Of a DNA stretch of 64,000 bases, positions 34,693-42,818 are shown in pieces. The notes under the pieces are model-generated. The model made no database searches. It was not told the DNA's origin and worked only from the letters and a program-made list of their open reading frames with translations. The translations under genes were made by a program, and so were the position numbers. Each line of letters begins with the position of its first letter. Position 1 is the stretch's first letter. Source of the DNA: Geoglobus ahangari (GTDB lineage: Archaea; Halobacteriota; Archaeoglobi; Archaeoglobales; Archaeoglobaceae); the NCBI RefSeq assembly GCF_001006045.1, contig NZ_CP011267.1:1364001-1428000 (forward strand). Reading direction: 5' to 3'.

Positions 34693-35266
34693 CATTGGCC
34701 CCGGAGATCCAAAGCTCCTCACCGTGAGGGCAGTTGAGGTTATCAGGGGAGCGGATGAGGTCATAGTTCCGGGGAAGCTTGCAGAGAGGGTTGTGAGGGA
34801 GTACAGGAGAGATGTGAGGGTTGTGGAGTTCCCGATGGGGAGGGCAGACGAGGTTGTTGCCGAGCTGTCTGAGGAGCTTGCAGAGAGGTGTATCAGCGAG
34901 GACGTGGCCTTCTGCGCTCTCGGTGATGTTATGTTCTTCTCGACGTTTCAGGACATCTTCCGGGAGGTGAGGAGGAGAAATCCATCAGCCCCGGTGGAGA
35001 TGATTCCGGGGGTTCCGAGCTTCACTGCCGTGTTCTCGAAAATCGGAGTCTTTGTGGACGCGCCCCTCAGAATGGTGACTCAGGACGAGTGGGAGGAGAG
35101 GTTTGTTGTGGTCATGAAGGCCAAAAATAGCGGAGAAATCGCAGAGAAACTCGAAGAACTCGGTTTCAGGGTTGTTGAGGCTGAGAAGATGTACATGGAT
35201 GGGGAGTACATAGGGAAGCCGAAGGAGAAGTCGTCCTACTTCACGCTTGTGGTGGGGTGGAGATGA
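34676..35266 (+). CDS. cbiL: Cobalt-precorrin-2 C20-methyltransferase CbiL
   Basis: 196 residues from ATG 34676, placed right after GGTTGGAG; the in-frame TTG 34670 is less likely. MLYGVSIGPGDPKLLTVRAV, EEVIVPGK-like segment, VAFCALGDVMFFSTFQDIF and EMIPGVPSFTAVFSKIG are CbiL features. It methylates C20 of cobalt-precorrin-2. ATGA overlap with cbiF. Confidence 0.93.
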   Translation: MLYGVSIGPGDPKLLTVRAVEVIRGADEVIVPGKLAERVVREYRRDVRVVEFPMGRADEVVAELSEELAERCISEDVAFCALGDVMFFSTFQDIFREVRRRNPSAPVEMIPGVPSFTAVFSKIGVFVDAPLRMVTQDEWEERFVVVMKAKNSGEIAEKLEELGFRVVEAEKMYMDGEYIGKPKEKSSYFTLVVGWR

Positions 35267-35964
35267 AGGTGCACTTCGTGGGCTTTGGCCCGGGAGACCC
35301 GGAGCTACTGACGGTTAAAGCCTACAGGCTCCTGAAGGAGGCGGACCTGATAATCTACCCCGGCTCCCTCATTGACGAGGAGTTCCTGTCCGATTTTGAG
35401 GGGGAGAAGGTGAGCAGCTACGGCATGAGCCTTGAGGAGATCGCTGACCTGATCGAGGAGGCCGTAAAAAGTGGCAGGAGGGTCGTCAGGGTTCAGAGTG
35501 GGGATCCGAGCATTTATGGGGCTATAAACGAGCAGATACACGAGCTCAGGAAGAGGGGGATTGAGGTGGAGGTTGTTCCGGGTGTCAGCAGCATCTTCGC
35601 ATCTGCCGCAGCCCTGAAGAGCGAGCTCACCTCTCCGGACATTCCGAGCGTTGTTATAACCAGACCCGCCGGAAAAACGCTTGAGAAGGATGAGATTGAG
35701 GAGTTTGCGAGAACGAACTCCACGCTCGTCATTCTGCTCGGGATTGACAGGATAGAGGACATAGCGAGGAGGGTTGCGAGAATAAGGGGTGAAGATGAAC
35801 CGGTGGCTGTCGTCTACAGGGCGAGCAGGGATGATGAGGTCGTGATTGTGGGGACGCTCGGCGACATTGCTGAGAAGGTGAGGGAGGCTGGAATAAGGAG
35901 GACGGCCACCATAATCATTGGCAGGGCGATAAAGCAGGCGAGGAGGTCGGTACTATACGCGTAG
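35263..35964 (+). CDS. cbiF: Cobalt-precorrin-4 C11-methyltransferase CbiF
   Basis: 233 residues from ATG 35263 (ATGA overlap with cbiL). Tetrapyrrole methylase with VHFVGFGPGDPELLTVKAYRL, LIIYPGSLIDEEFLSDF, VVRVQSGDPSIYGAINEQI and VVPGVSSIFASAAALKSEL, diagnostic of CbiF/CobM. It methylates C11 before ring contraction products are opened by CbiG. The last codons overlap the presumed cbiG start. Confidence 0.94.
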   Translation: MKVHFVGFGPGDPELLTVKAYRLLKEADLIIYPGSLIDEEFLSDFEGEKVSSYGMSLEEIADLIEEAVKSGRRVVRVQSGDPSIYGAINEQIHELRKRGIEVEVVPGVSSIFASAAALKSELTSPDIPSVVITRPAGKTLEKDEIEEFARTNSTLVILLGIDRIEDIARRVARIRGEDEPVAVVYRASRDDEVVIVGTLGDIAEKVREAGIRRTATIIIGRAIKQARRSVLYA

Positions 35965-36650
35965 CAGTCGTGGGCTTCGAGAAGGATATGGAGAAGCTTG
36001 AGAAGATAGCCGGGTTCCTCGGGGGAGAGGTTGTTCTCTACCGGAAGGACGTGTGGGGAGACCTCCTCGCCTACGACGTCATCGTCGCCCTTATGCCGTC
36101 TGGAATCGTCGTCAGGGGCATGTGCGGGCTGCTGAGGAGCAAGTGGGAGGATCCGGCGGTGGTTGTGGTGGACAAGGGGATGAGGTACGCTGTGCCGGTG
36201 CTTGGAGGCCACCATGGTGGAAATGAGGTGGCGATGAGGCTCGAGGGGCTCGGGATGAGGGCGGTGATCACAACGGCCATGGAGTACGAGGACGGACTCT
36301 CCGTGGGCGTTGGCTACAGGAAGGGGGTGAGTGCTGAGGAGATCATCTCCGCAATCGAGAGGGCTTTCTCGGAGATCGGGGAGAGTCTGGATGAAATCAG
36401 GGTTATCTCCACGTGGGAGGGGAAGAAGAGGGACGGGGTGATGGAACGGGTGGCAGACCACTTCAAACGGCCGCTGATGTACCTTGGCAGTGAGGAGATA
36501 AACAGCGTGGAGGTGCAGTCTGACTCGAAAGCAAAGGCTCTCGGTTTGAACAGCGTCAGCGAGGCGTGTGCACTGTATTTTTCAAGGGAAAGAAAACTCG
36601 TACTTCCTAAGAGGGTTTACGGAGGTGTGACGGTTGCCATCGCAAGGTAA
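35955..36650 (+). CDS. cbiG: Cobalt-precorrin-5A hydrolase CbiG, with a possible ATA start
   Basis: About 231 residues. It opens the lactone ring of cobalt-precorrin-5A, releasing acetaldehyde. Motifs: VALMPSGIVVRGMCGLL, PVLGGHHGGNEVAMRLEGLG and the C-terminal LGLNSVSEACALYFSRERK. The expected first strand (IRVAVVGFEK) begins at an ATA codon, 35955, eight bases after GGAGG. The first ordinary codon is GTG 35970, which would leave 226 residues and drop half the strand, with the ribosome site 23 bases away. I list the ATA start as likely; the exact start is uncertain. Confidence 0.85.
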   Translation: MRVAVVGFEKDMEKLEKIAGFLGGEVVLYRKDVWGDLLAYDVIVALMPSGIVVRGMCGLLRSKWEDPAVVVVDKGMRYAVPVLGGHHGGNEVAMRLEGLGMRAVITTAMEYEDGLSVGVGYRKGVSAEEIISAIERAFSEIGESLDEIRVISTWEGKKRDGVMERVADHFKRPLMYLGSEEINSVEVQSDSKAKALGLNSVSEACALYFSRERKLVLPKRVYGGVTVAIAR

Positions 36651-37392
36651 GCTCTACGTCGTCGGGATAGGCCCGGGCTGCGAGGAGATGCTCACTCTGA
36701 GGGCCAGAAAGGTCTTGGAGTCCTCGGACTACGTGATCGGGCACAGAACCTACCTGAACTTTGTCAGACACCTTGTTAGGGGCAGCATCGTCGAGAGCGG
36801 GATGGGCAGGGAAGTGGAGAGGGTAAAGATGGCCGTTGAGCTCGCAAGCGGTGGCCATGTGGTCAGTCTGGTCAGTGGAGGGGATCCGAGCGTTTACGGG
36901 CTCGCATCCCTCGTGGCTGAGCTTGTGTACAGGAACGGGCTCGAGCTGGACTACGAGATAGTTCCGGGAATATCCGCCCTGAACTCAGCCTCACCTCTCT
37001 TCGGCTCTGCCATAAGTGGAGATCATGCTGTGATCAGCCTGAGCGATCTGCTCACCCCCTGGCAAGTTATCGAGCGGAGGCTCAGGAAGGCGCTTGAGGG
37101 GGACTTCGTAATCGCGATCTACAACCCCTCCAGCAGGAGGAGAGCTGGAAACCTCAGGAGGGCGATGGAGATAGTCATTGAGTACAGGGGGGACTGCTTC
37201 GTAGGCGTTGCAAAGAACGTGTGCAGGGAGGGGGAGCAGGTTCTCGTCATGAGAGCGAGCGAGGTGGCTGAGAGTGGAGTGGTGGACATGCACACCCTCC
37301 TGATCATCCCCAGCACTGAGTCAATTGTTGATGGAAACTGGATAATCACCCCCCGCGGGTACTCGAGGAAGTACGAGCTTGAGGTGGAATGA
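36634..37392 (+). CDS. cbiH: Cobalt-precorrin-3 C17-methyltransferase CbiH
   Basis: 252 residues from TTG 36634, supported by a strong GGAGGTG seven bases upstream. KLYVVGIGPGCEEMLTLRAR, YVIGHRTYLNFVRHL, VVSLVSGGDPSVYGLASL and IVPGISALNSASPLFGSAIS identify ring-contracting CbiH. The later IAIYNPSSRRRAGNLRRA is also conserved. The start overlaps cbiG by 17 bases and the stop overlaps cbiC (ATGA). Confidence 0.93.
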   Translation: MPSQGKLYVVGIGPGCEEMLTLRARKVLESSDYVIGHRTYLNFVRHLVRGSIVESGMGREVERVKMAVELASGGHVVSLVSGGDPSVYGLASLVAELVYRNGLELDYEIVPGISALNSASPLFGSAISGDHAVISLSDLLTPWQVIERRLRKALEGDFVIAIYNPSSRRRAGNLRRAMEIVIEYRGDCFVGVAKNVCREGEQVLVMRASEVAESGVVDMHTLLIIPSTESIVDGNWIITPRGYSRKYELEVE

Positions 37393-38003
37393 TGCAGGAC
37401 ATGGGCAACTACACCCTCGATGCTGATGAGATTGTGAGGAAGAGCTACGGGATAGTCGGGAGGTACGTGGAAGGAAGGACTCCTGAGGAAAGGATCGTCC
37501 AGAGGTGCATAATCGCAACGGGCGATCCGGAGGTCAGGAATCTCATAGCATTCAGGAATAACGTCGTGGAGGAGGGAATCAGGGCGGTAAGGGATGGTGT
37601 GGATGTTGTGGTTGACGTGAAGATGGTTGCTGCCGGACTAAACCGCAGGAGGTTTCGGGGGGAAGTTCTCGTTGCCGTTGAGCACGCAAGCAGCAGCAGA
37701 ATGACGAGAGCAGCGAGCGGGATGTATGAGCTTGCAGACAGGATCGACGGCGGAATGGCAATCATTGGCAACGCCCCATCTGCAGCCCTCGCACTTGCCG
37801 ACCTCATAAAGCGAGGAGTGAGGCCGAGGGTTGTGATCGCAACCCCCGTTGGCTTCGTGAATGCCGCGGAATCAAAGGAGGTCATAAGGAGCCTCGACGT
37901 CCCGTCCATAACGTCCGTGGGGACGAGGGGAGGGTCTACTTGGGCTGTTGCGATATTCAACGGTCTCGTGCATCTTGCCTATGAGGATCAGCGATCCGAT
38001 TGA
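37389..38003 (+). CDS. cbiC: Cobalt-precorrin-8 methylmutase CbiC
   Basis: 204 residues; ATG 37389 overlaps the cbiH stop, a second ATG follows at once. It moves the methyl from C11 to C12. RTPEERIVQRCIIATGDPEV, IIGNAPSAALALADLI, VIATPVGFVNAAESKEVI and SVGTRGGSTWAVAIFNGLV match the family. The catalytic His is expected in the VEHASSSRM region. Overlaps cbiD by 23 bases. Confidence 0.93.
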   Translation: MMQDMGNYTLDADEIVRKSYGIVGRYVEGRTPEERIVQRCIIATGDPEVRNLIAFRNNVVEEGIRAVRDGVDVVVDVKMVAAGLNRRRFRGEVLVAVEHASSSRMTRAASGMYELADRIDGGMAIIGNAPSAALALADLIKRGVRPRVVIATPVGFVNAAESKEVIRSLDVPSITSVGTRGGSTWAVAIFNGLVHLAYEDQRSD

Positions 38004-38907
38004 GCTCTACACCTATCCCGAGGAGTGGGTGAGAGGGCAGGCGGAGATACATGGAGTGGGCTTCGTCAAAAGCAGGATCTCGAGCGGGCTGTACATCTTA
38101 ACCGAGAACGGGTGGCTCAGGAGGGGGATAACCACAGGAACGACAGCCACGGCAGCTGCTGTTGGGGCGATATCTTCCCTCTTCGGGGAAACGGAGAGCG
38201 TGAGGGTCAGGACGCCTGCTGGCATAGAGGTAGAGGTTGCGGTGGATGCTGAGGACGGTTACGCGAGGGCGAGGAAGTTCTCGGGAGATCACGAGTTTGA
38301 CGTAACCGACGGCATCGAGATTCATGCCAGAGTTTCTGAGGATCTTGAGTTCGGCGAGGGTGTTGGAAGGCTGAGGGGCAGGCCTGCCGTCAGCAGGGCT
38401 GTGGTGGAGCAGTTACTCGAGAACGTTGAAACCGCTCGCAACCAATGGGGCTACGACGGTTCTGTGAGGATATGGATTCCTGCAGGCGAGATGGTTGCGG
38501 AGAGGACTGACAACGCGAGGATGGGAGTTACTGGTGGAATATCTCTGCTCGGGACAACGGGCTTTGTTGAGCCATGGTGCAGGAAGCTGGTTGAGACCAA
38601 GGTTGAGATTGCAAAGCAGTACGACAGAATCGCTATTACGACGGGCAGGAAGGGCTGGAAGTGGGCTCTGGAGAATCTGAGGGAATACCAGCCTTTCGTC
38701 TTCGGCGTGCATTTAGACGAGATTCTGAAGGCTCATGATGGTGAGATAGTCATTGTTGGCCTGCCGTCTCTGCTCGTAAAGTGGGCCGTGCCGGAGCTCA
38801 GGGGAAAGGTTCTGAAGGGGAGGAGGCTGGAGGGCTACAGGAGCAGGGTTCTGGAGAGGGCAAGGGAAATCAACGAGGGAGTTGTGGACGTGATTCTGCT
38901 GGGGTAG
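37981..38907 (+). CDS. cbiD: Cobalt-precorrin-5B C1-methyltransferase CbiD
   Basis: 308 residues from ATG 37981; a longer frame upstream lies within cbiC. LRRGITTGTTATAAAVGAIS near residue 50 and VRVRTPAGIEVEVAVD are the usual CbiD opening, with GVTGGISLLGTTGFVEPWC and ITTGRKGWKWALENL further on. It methylates C1 after CbiG. The first about 45 residues (PIELYTYPEEWVRGQAEIHG) extend beyond many homologues. Last gene of the operon; the convergent deacetylase gene begins its stop one base later. Confidence 0.92.
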   Translation: MRISDPIELYTYPEEWVRGQAEIHGVGFVKSRISSGLYILTENGWLRRGITTGTTATAAAVGAISSLFGETESVRVRTPAGIEVEVAVDAEDGYARARKFSGDHEFDVTDGIEIHARVSEDLEFGEGVGRLRGRPAVSRAVVEQLLENVETARNQWGYDGSVRIWIPAGEMVAERTDNARMGVTGGISLLGTTGFVEPWCRKLVETKVEIAKQYDRIAITTGRKGWKWALENLREYQPFVFGVHLDEILKAHDGEIVIVGLPSLLVKWAVPELRGKVLKGRRLEGYRSRVLERAREINEGVVDVILLG

Positions 38908-39639
38908 TCACTCAAAGCCATTCAGAAACGCCCTGACGTTCTTCCCGAGAACCGCGTGGTTGTAGCCGCCCTCGAGCACAGCAAACCTCCTGCCATCACA
39001 CCTCTCCTCAGAGTAATCCCTGATTATCCTGCCGATCTCCACGTAGTCCTCTCTCGAAAGCAGTCCTCCCCAGTCATCCTTTGCCCTGTCGAATCCGGCG
39101 GAGACGGCTATTATGTCGTACTCAGCCTTTTCAAGAAACTCCGCTATCCTGTTGACGTCTCTCCCGCTCATGTGGAAATACTCGACCCTCTCGTCCTCCC
39201 TAAACGCGTTGGCCGTGCCGTCTCCAAAGTGGAGGTCGAAGTCAACGACCACTGCCCTCTCGATTTTACCCTCTGCGAGGAGCTTTCTAACGGCTATGGC
39301 CACGTTGTTGAAGTAGCAGAAGCCCCATGAGCTGTCGGGGCTTGCGTGATGGCCGGGCGGTCTTATTGCTGCAAATGCAGGCTCGCTGAAGGAGATCTGG
39401 GCTGCGAGGATCGCCCCACCGGCTGCGAGAAGAGCAATCCCATAAACCTCATGCATGCCCTTCACCCACTCGAGGTGCCTTGGCGTGTGGACGAGCAGGA
39501 TGTCTTCTTCTCCAGCAGGCTCAGGCTCAACAAACTCGTAATCCTTGATCTCCTCGACAATCGCCTCCATCCTTCCAGCCTCAGCTGCAGGATCGGAGGT
39601 GTACACCCTGTAGAACTCGGGGTGGAAGACAACCTTCAT
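38908..39639 (-). CDS. Histone deacetylase superfamily protein
   Basis: 243 residues from ATG 39639 (MKVVFHPEFYRVY); an earlier start adds six residues. Zinc-dependent amidohydrolase fold: RPPGHHASPDSSWGFCYFNN with the His pair, VVDFDLHFGDGTANAF with zinc ligands, and VSAGFDRAKDDWGGL. It is shorter than eukaryotic HDACs and similar to AcuC/acetylpolyamine amidohydrolase-type proteins. The next gene on the same strand upstream is a GNAT/acyl-CoA synthetase protein, so lysine deacetylation is plausible; acetylpolyamine hydrolysis is the alternative. Confidence 0.88.
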   Translation of the reverse strand: MKVVFHPEFYRVYTSDPAAEAGRMEAIVEEIKDYEFVEPEPAGEEDILLVHTPRHLEWVKGMHEVYGIALLAAGGAILAAQISFSEPAFAAIRPPGHHASPDSSWGFCYFNNVAIAVRKLLAEGKIERAVVVDFDLHFGDGTANAFREDERVEYFHMSGRDVNRIAEFLEKAEYDIIAVSAGFDRAKDDWGGLLSREDYVEIGRIIRDYSEERCDGRRFAVLEGGYNHAVLGKNVRAFLNGFE

Positions 39640-39720
39640 GCTGAACTCTATGCTCACACGGGCTTAAGCTTTCCGTAAAAAATCGAAAACGTTATCGTCC
39701 CTTCTCCTTCCAGCATTACC

Positions 39721-39966
39721 ATGACGTGGCTGTCTGAGCTTCTGGGCTCGGAAGAGGTCTCGTCAATAGAGCTCCTCAAGTGGTTCAGGGACAGGGCTGC
39801 TGGCATCAAGTGCCCCCACTGCGGAGCGGACTTCGGCAGGGCGGTGTGGTACATCGACTACAGGGAGGGTGACGACATAAAGGTGAAGGACAGGGGAAGC
39901 GTTGGAGTTTTCGTGGTCTGCTGCAGCTGTGGAAAGGAGATCCCCCTGAAGGATCTCGTTGGGTAG
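39721..39966 (+). CDS. Small zinc-ribbon protein
   Basis: 81 residues. Two Cys pairs (IKCPHCGADF and VVCCSCGKEI) separated by about 40 residues form a probable zinc ribbon; the N-terminus is helical (LSELLGSEEVSSIELLKWF). It lies on the opposite strand between the deacetylase and the acyltransferase/synthetase genes. No further function can be read. Confidence 0.6.
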   Translation: MTWLSELLGSEEVSSIELLKWFRDRAAGIKCPHCGADFGRAVWYIDYREGDDIKVKDRGSVGVFVVCCSCGKEIPLKDLVG

Positions 39967-39967
39967 C

Positions 39968-42625
39968 TCACTTTCTGAGCCTGATCCTCACGTCCACGAC
40001 CTCAGAGCCGTCCCTGCTGACCATGACCGGGTTGCAGTCCATCTCGGATATCTCCGGGAAGTCCTCGATCAGGCAGCAGATCCTCAGTATCGTCTCGATG
40101 AACGAGTCGACGTCGACTTTCTCCCTCCCCCTGTATCCTGTCAGCAGCGGGTAGGACTTCAGCTCATGAACCATCTCGCGGGCCTCGCTCTCAGTGATTG
40201 GCGTAACCCTCACCGAGACGTCCTTGAATATCTCCACCAGCGTGCCACCAGCACCGCAGGTTATGAGCGGCCCGAAGTGCGGGTCTTCCACGACACCCAC
40301 GAACATCTCCACGCCCTCAGACATTTTCTGGACAAGGAACCCGTCAACATCACCGAATTTCCTGAGCATGTCCTGAGCAGCTCTGTATGCATCTTCCGGA
40401 GTGAGATTCAGCTTAACGGCTCCGACGTCACTTTTGTGGACAATCTTTTCCGACACGGCCTTGAGTGCAACTCTTCCACCAATCTCCCTCGCCGCATATG
40501 CAACCTCCTCTGGTGTCCGGGCGAACCTGTACTCCGGGAACCTCACCCCGTAGCACCTGAGAAGCTCGAAGGCCCTGTCCATCCTGAGCCACTCCTCGCC
40601 TCTTGAGAGGGCATCCGCAATTATTGACGCCGCCCTTCCCCTGTCAACGTCGAACTGCGGGTAGGGCTCCTCGGGCCTCATCCTCCACTTCGCGTACTCC
40701 ACGACCTTGCCGAGAACCTTCGCTGCCGTGTTGGGGTATATGTAGACGGGAACCTTCACCTTCCCGTTACCGAGCACGCCCTCGCTCGCGTCCTCGCTTA
40801 TGTGGATGTATATGACCGGCTTTCCGAGGTTGTTGGCGTACTCAGCACCCGAGAGAATCGCCCGGTGTATGACCTCTGAACTCTCACCGCTGACGGCCTG
40901 AACGAAGACGACTATTATCGCGTCCACAGACTCATCGTCTGCTATGGTTTTGAGCACAGCCTCGTAGTTCTCCATTTTCGCCGCAGGAGTCATGTCGACA
41001 GGATTTCTGACGCTCGCTATGTCTGGCAGGAGCGCTCTGAGCTTCTTCTGCGTTTCCTCGCTGAGGTCTGGGACACTGAGGCCGACCTTCTCGCACCAGT
41101 CAGACGTGACGGCTCCAAGACCGCCCCCGTTCGTCATTATGCACACGTTCCTACCCTTGGGCAGGGGCTGGTGCAGGAGGAACGAGGATATGGCGAAGAG
41201 CTCGTCGAGGGAGCTGGCCCTGATAACGCCGGTCTGCCTGAACAGCGCCTCCACCGCGATTCCGGATGACGCCACGATCGAGCCGGTGTGTGAGGCAACC
41301 GCCTTGGCCCCGGCAGGGGTGAGCCCGGAGGCGAGCGTCAGTATGGGCTTCTTCTTCGAAACCCTCTTGGCAATTCTCGCGAACCTCCTCGCGTTCCCGA
41401 AGGACTCGAGGTAGAGCATTATGAGCCTCGTCCTCTCGTCCTCCTCCCAGTACTCTATCAGGTCGTTGCTGGATATGTCTGCCCTGTTGCCGAGGGAGAC
41501 GTAGGCGGAGAGCCCGAGGTCGTAGTAGTTTGCCCTGTCCATTATGGCGAGCCCCATCGCACCGCTCTGCGACGCGAACCCTATGTGCCCCTCCACAGGG
41601 GGGTTGGGGGCGAACGTCGCGTGCAGCCTGATCTCTGGGTCTGTGCACAGAATTCCCATGCAGTTCGGCCCTATCAGTCTCATGCCGTACTTCTGACAGA
41701 TCTTTAGGAGCTCCTCCTGCCTTTTCACTCCATCCCCGCCAACCTCGGCAAAACCGCTGGTGATGACGACAAGCGCCTTCACACCCTTCTTCCCGCACTC
41801 CTCAGCCACACTGAGGACGGCATCGACGGGAACGCAGATTATGGCGAGGTCAACCTCATCCGGGATCTCGGAGACAGATCTGTAGGCCTTCACGCCCATA
41901 ACAGCTCTCGAGCGGGCGTTTACCGGGTAGGCTACACCCTTGAAGCCGTACGTGATTATGTTGTAGAACGTCCTCCCTCCGACCTTCTGGGGGCTCGTGG
42001 ATGCCCCGATCACCGCAACTGACTTCGGGTAGAAGAACCTCTTCAGGGCGTTGAGGGTTGCCAGAACCTCCCTCCTCTCGAAGTACCTCATGACCTCCTC
42101 GGTTATGGCCGTGGGCATGCTTATGTAGATCTCACCGGGCATCGGCCTTATGCTCACCGGGAATCCAGAGTCCTTGAACACGTCGACCATCCTGTAGTTG
42201 TCCGATCTGACGTACGCCTCGAACATCTTTATTCCGTTCCTCTCCGCCTCCTCTGCAAGAGCTCCGAGCATTATCGTGGCGAGTCCTTTGCCCTGAAAGT
42301 CCTCGCTCACAACGAAGGCGACCTCCGCCCTGCTGTCTCCACTGGCCCTGTACTCGGCATGACCGACGATCCTGTCTCCAGAAAGGGCAACGATTCCGAA
42401 ACCCTTCCTCCTGTCGTCGAGCTCGACAGCAGTCCTGAGGTACTCCTCTATCTCCTTCTCACATGGCAGGGTGAAAAATCTCATGAGAAGTGATTCTCTT
42501 GACATCGAGGTGTAGAGCCTGCACAGGTCTTCAAAATCTCCCCTCCTGACGGGCCTGAGCGTGACGGCACTGCCGTCCTTCAGTGTGACCTCCACTTCAG
42601 ACTCGGCATCATACAGCTCCACCAT
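39968..42625 (-). CDS. GNAT / ADP-forming acyl-CoA synthetase fusion (Pat-like)
   Basis: 885 residues. Residues about 15-165 are a GNAT acetyltransferase (VTLRPVRRGDFEDLCRLY, VVSEDFQGKGLATIMLGALA). Then the CoA-binding domain (VAVIGASTSPQKVGGRTFYN), a succinyl-CoA-ligase-like part with the phospho-His motif AVASHTGSIVASSG, and a C-terminal ATP-grasp domain (GGRVALKAVSEKIVHKSDVG). Order GNAT first is the reverse of Salmonella Pat and like PatA of Streptomyces. It may be a lysine acetyltransferase sensing acyl-CoA or an active synthetase. Starts close to a pair of ACTTAAGT elements. Confidence 0.88.
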   Translation of the reverse strand: MVELYDAESEVEVTLKDGSAVTLRPVRRGDFEDLCRLYTSMSRESLLMRFFTLPCEKEIEEYLRTAVELDDRRKGFGIVALSGDRIVGHAEYRASGDSRAEVAFVVSEDFQGKGLATIMLGALAEEAERNGIKMFEAYVRSDNYRMVDVFKDSGFPVSIRPMPGEIYISMPTAITEEVMRYFERREVLATLNALKRFFYPKSVAVIGASTSPQKVGGRTFYNIITYGFKGVAYPVNARSRAVMGVKAYRSVSEIPDEVDLAIICVPVDAVLSVAEECGKKGVKALVVITSGFAEVGGDGVKRQEELLKICQKYGMRLIGPNCMGILCTDPEIRLHATFAPNPPVEGHIGFASQSGAMGLAIMDRANYYDLGLSAYVSLGNRADISSNDLIEYWEEDERTRLIMLYLESFGNARRFARIAKRVSKKKPILTLASGLTPAGAKAVASHTGSIVASSGIAVEALFRQTGVIRASSLDELFAISSFLLHQPLPKGRNVCIMTNGGGLGAVTSDWCEKVGLSVPDLSEETQKKLRALLPDIASVRNPVDMTPAAKMENYEAVLKTIADDESVDAIIVVFVQAVSGESSEVIHRAILSGAEYANNLGKPVIYIHISEDASEGVLGNGKVKVPVYIYPNTAAKVLGKVVEYAKWRMRPEEPYPQFDVDRGRAASIIADALSRGEEWLRMDRAFELLRCYGVRFPEYRFARTPEEVAYAAREIGGRVALKAVSEKIVHKSDVGAVKLNLTPEDAYRAAQDMLRKFGDVDGFLVQKMSEGVEMFVGVVEDPHFGPLITCGAGGTLVEIFKDVSVRVTPITESEAREMVHELKSYPLLTGYRGREKVDVDSFIETILRICCLIEDFPEISEMDCNPVMVSRDGSEVVDVRIRLRK

Positions 42626-42646
42626 GATAATATATTCTACCTCAAG

Positions 42647-42676
42647 ATACTTAAGTTTGTTCCAAAATACTTAAGT
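42647..42676. promoter_or_regulatory. Two identical ATACTTAAGT elements 20 bases apart
   Basis: ATACTTAAGT occurs at 42647-42656 and 42667-42676, start to start exactly 20 bases (about two helical turns). The inner ACTTAAGT is its own reverse complement. The element nearer the GNAT/synthetase start lies 22-31 bases before its ATG, where a TATA box would be expected for a leaderless message. The second copy may be a regulator site or a second TATA element. Confidence 0.5.
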
Positions 42677-42818
42677 AGTGATGCCATTGTTTGGTTAATG
42701 TTGGCAGGAGACGGGAGCGCGGTTACGGGCTGTGTGAAAAGGAGTGGAGTAACATTGCAGCTCTCCCCGCAATTCTCAACGTCGAAACGGCTAAATACTA
42801 ATGTCATGATTTTACATT

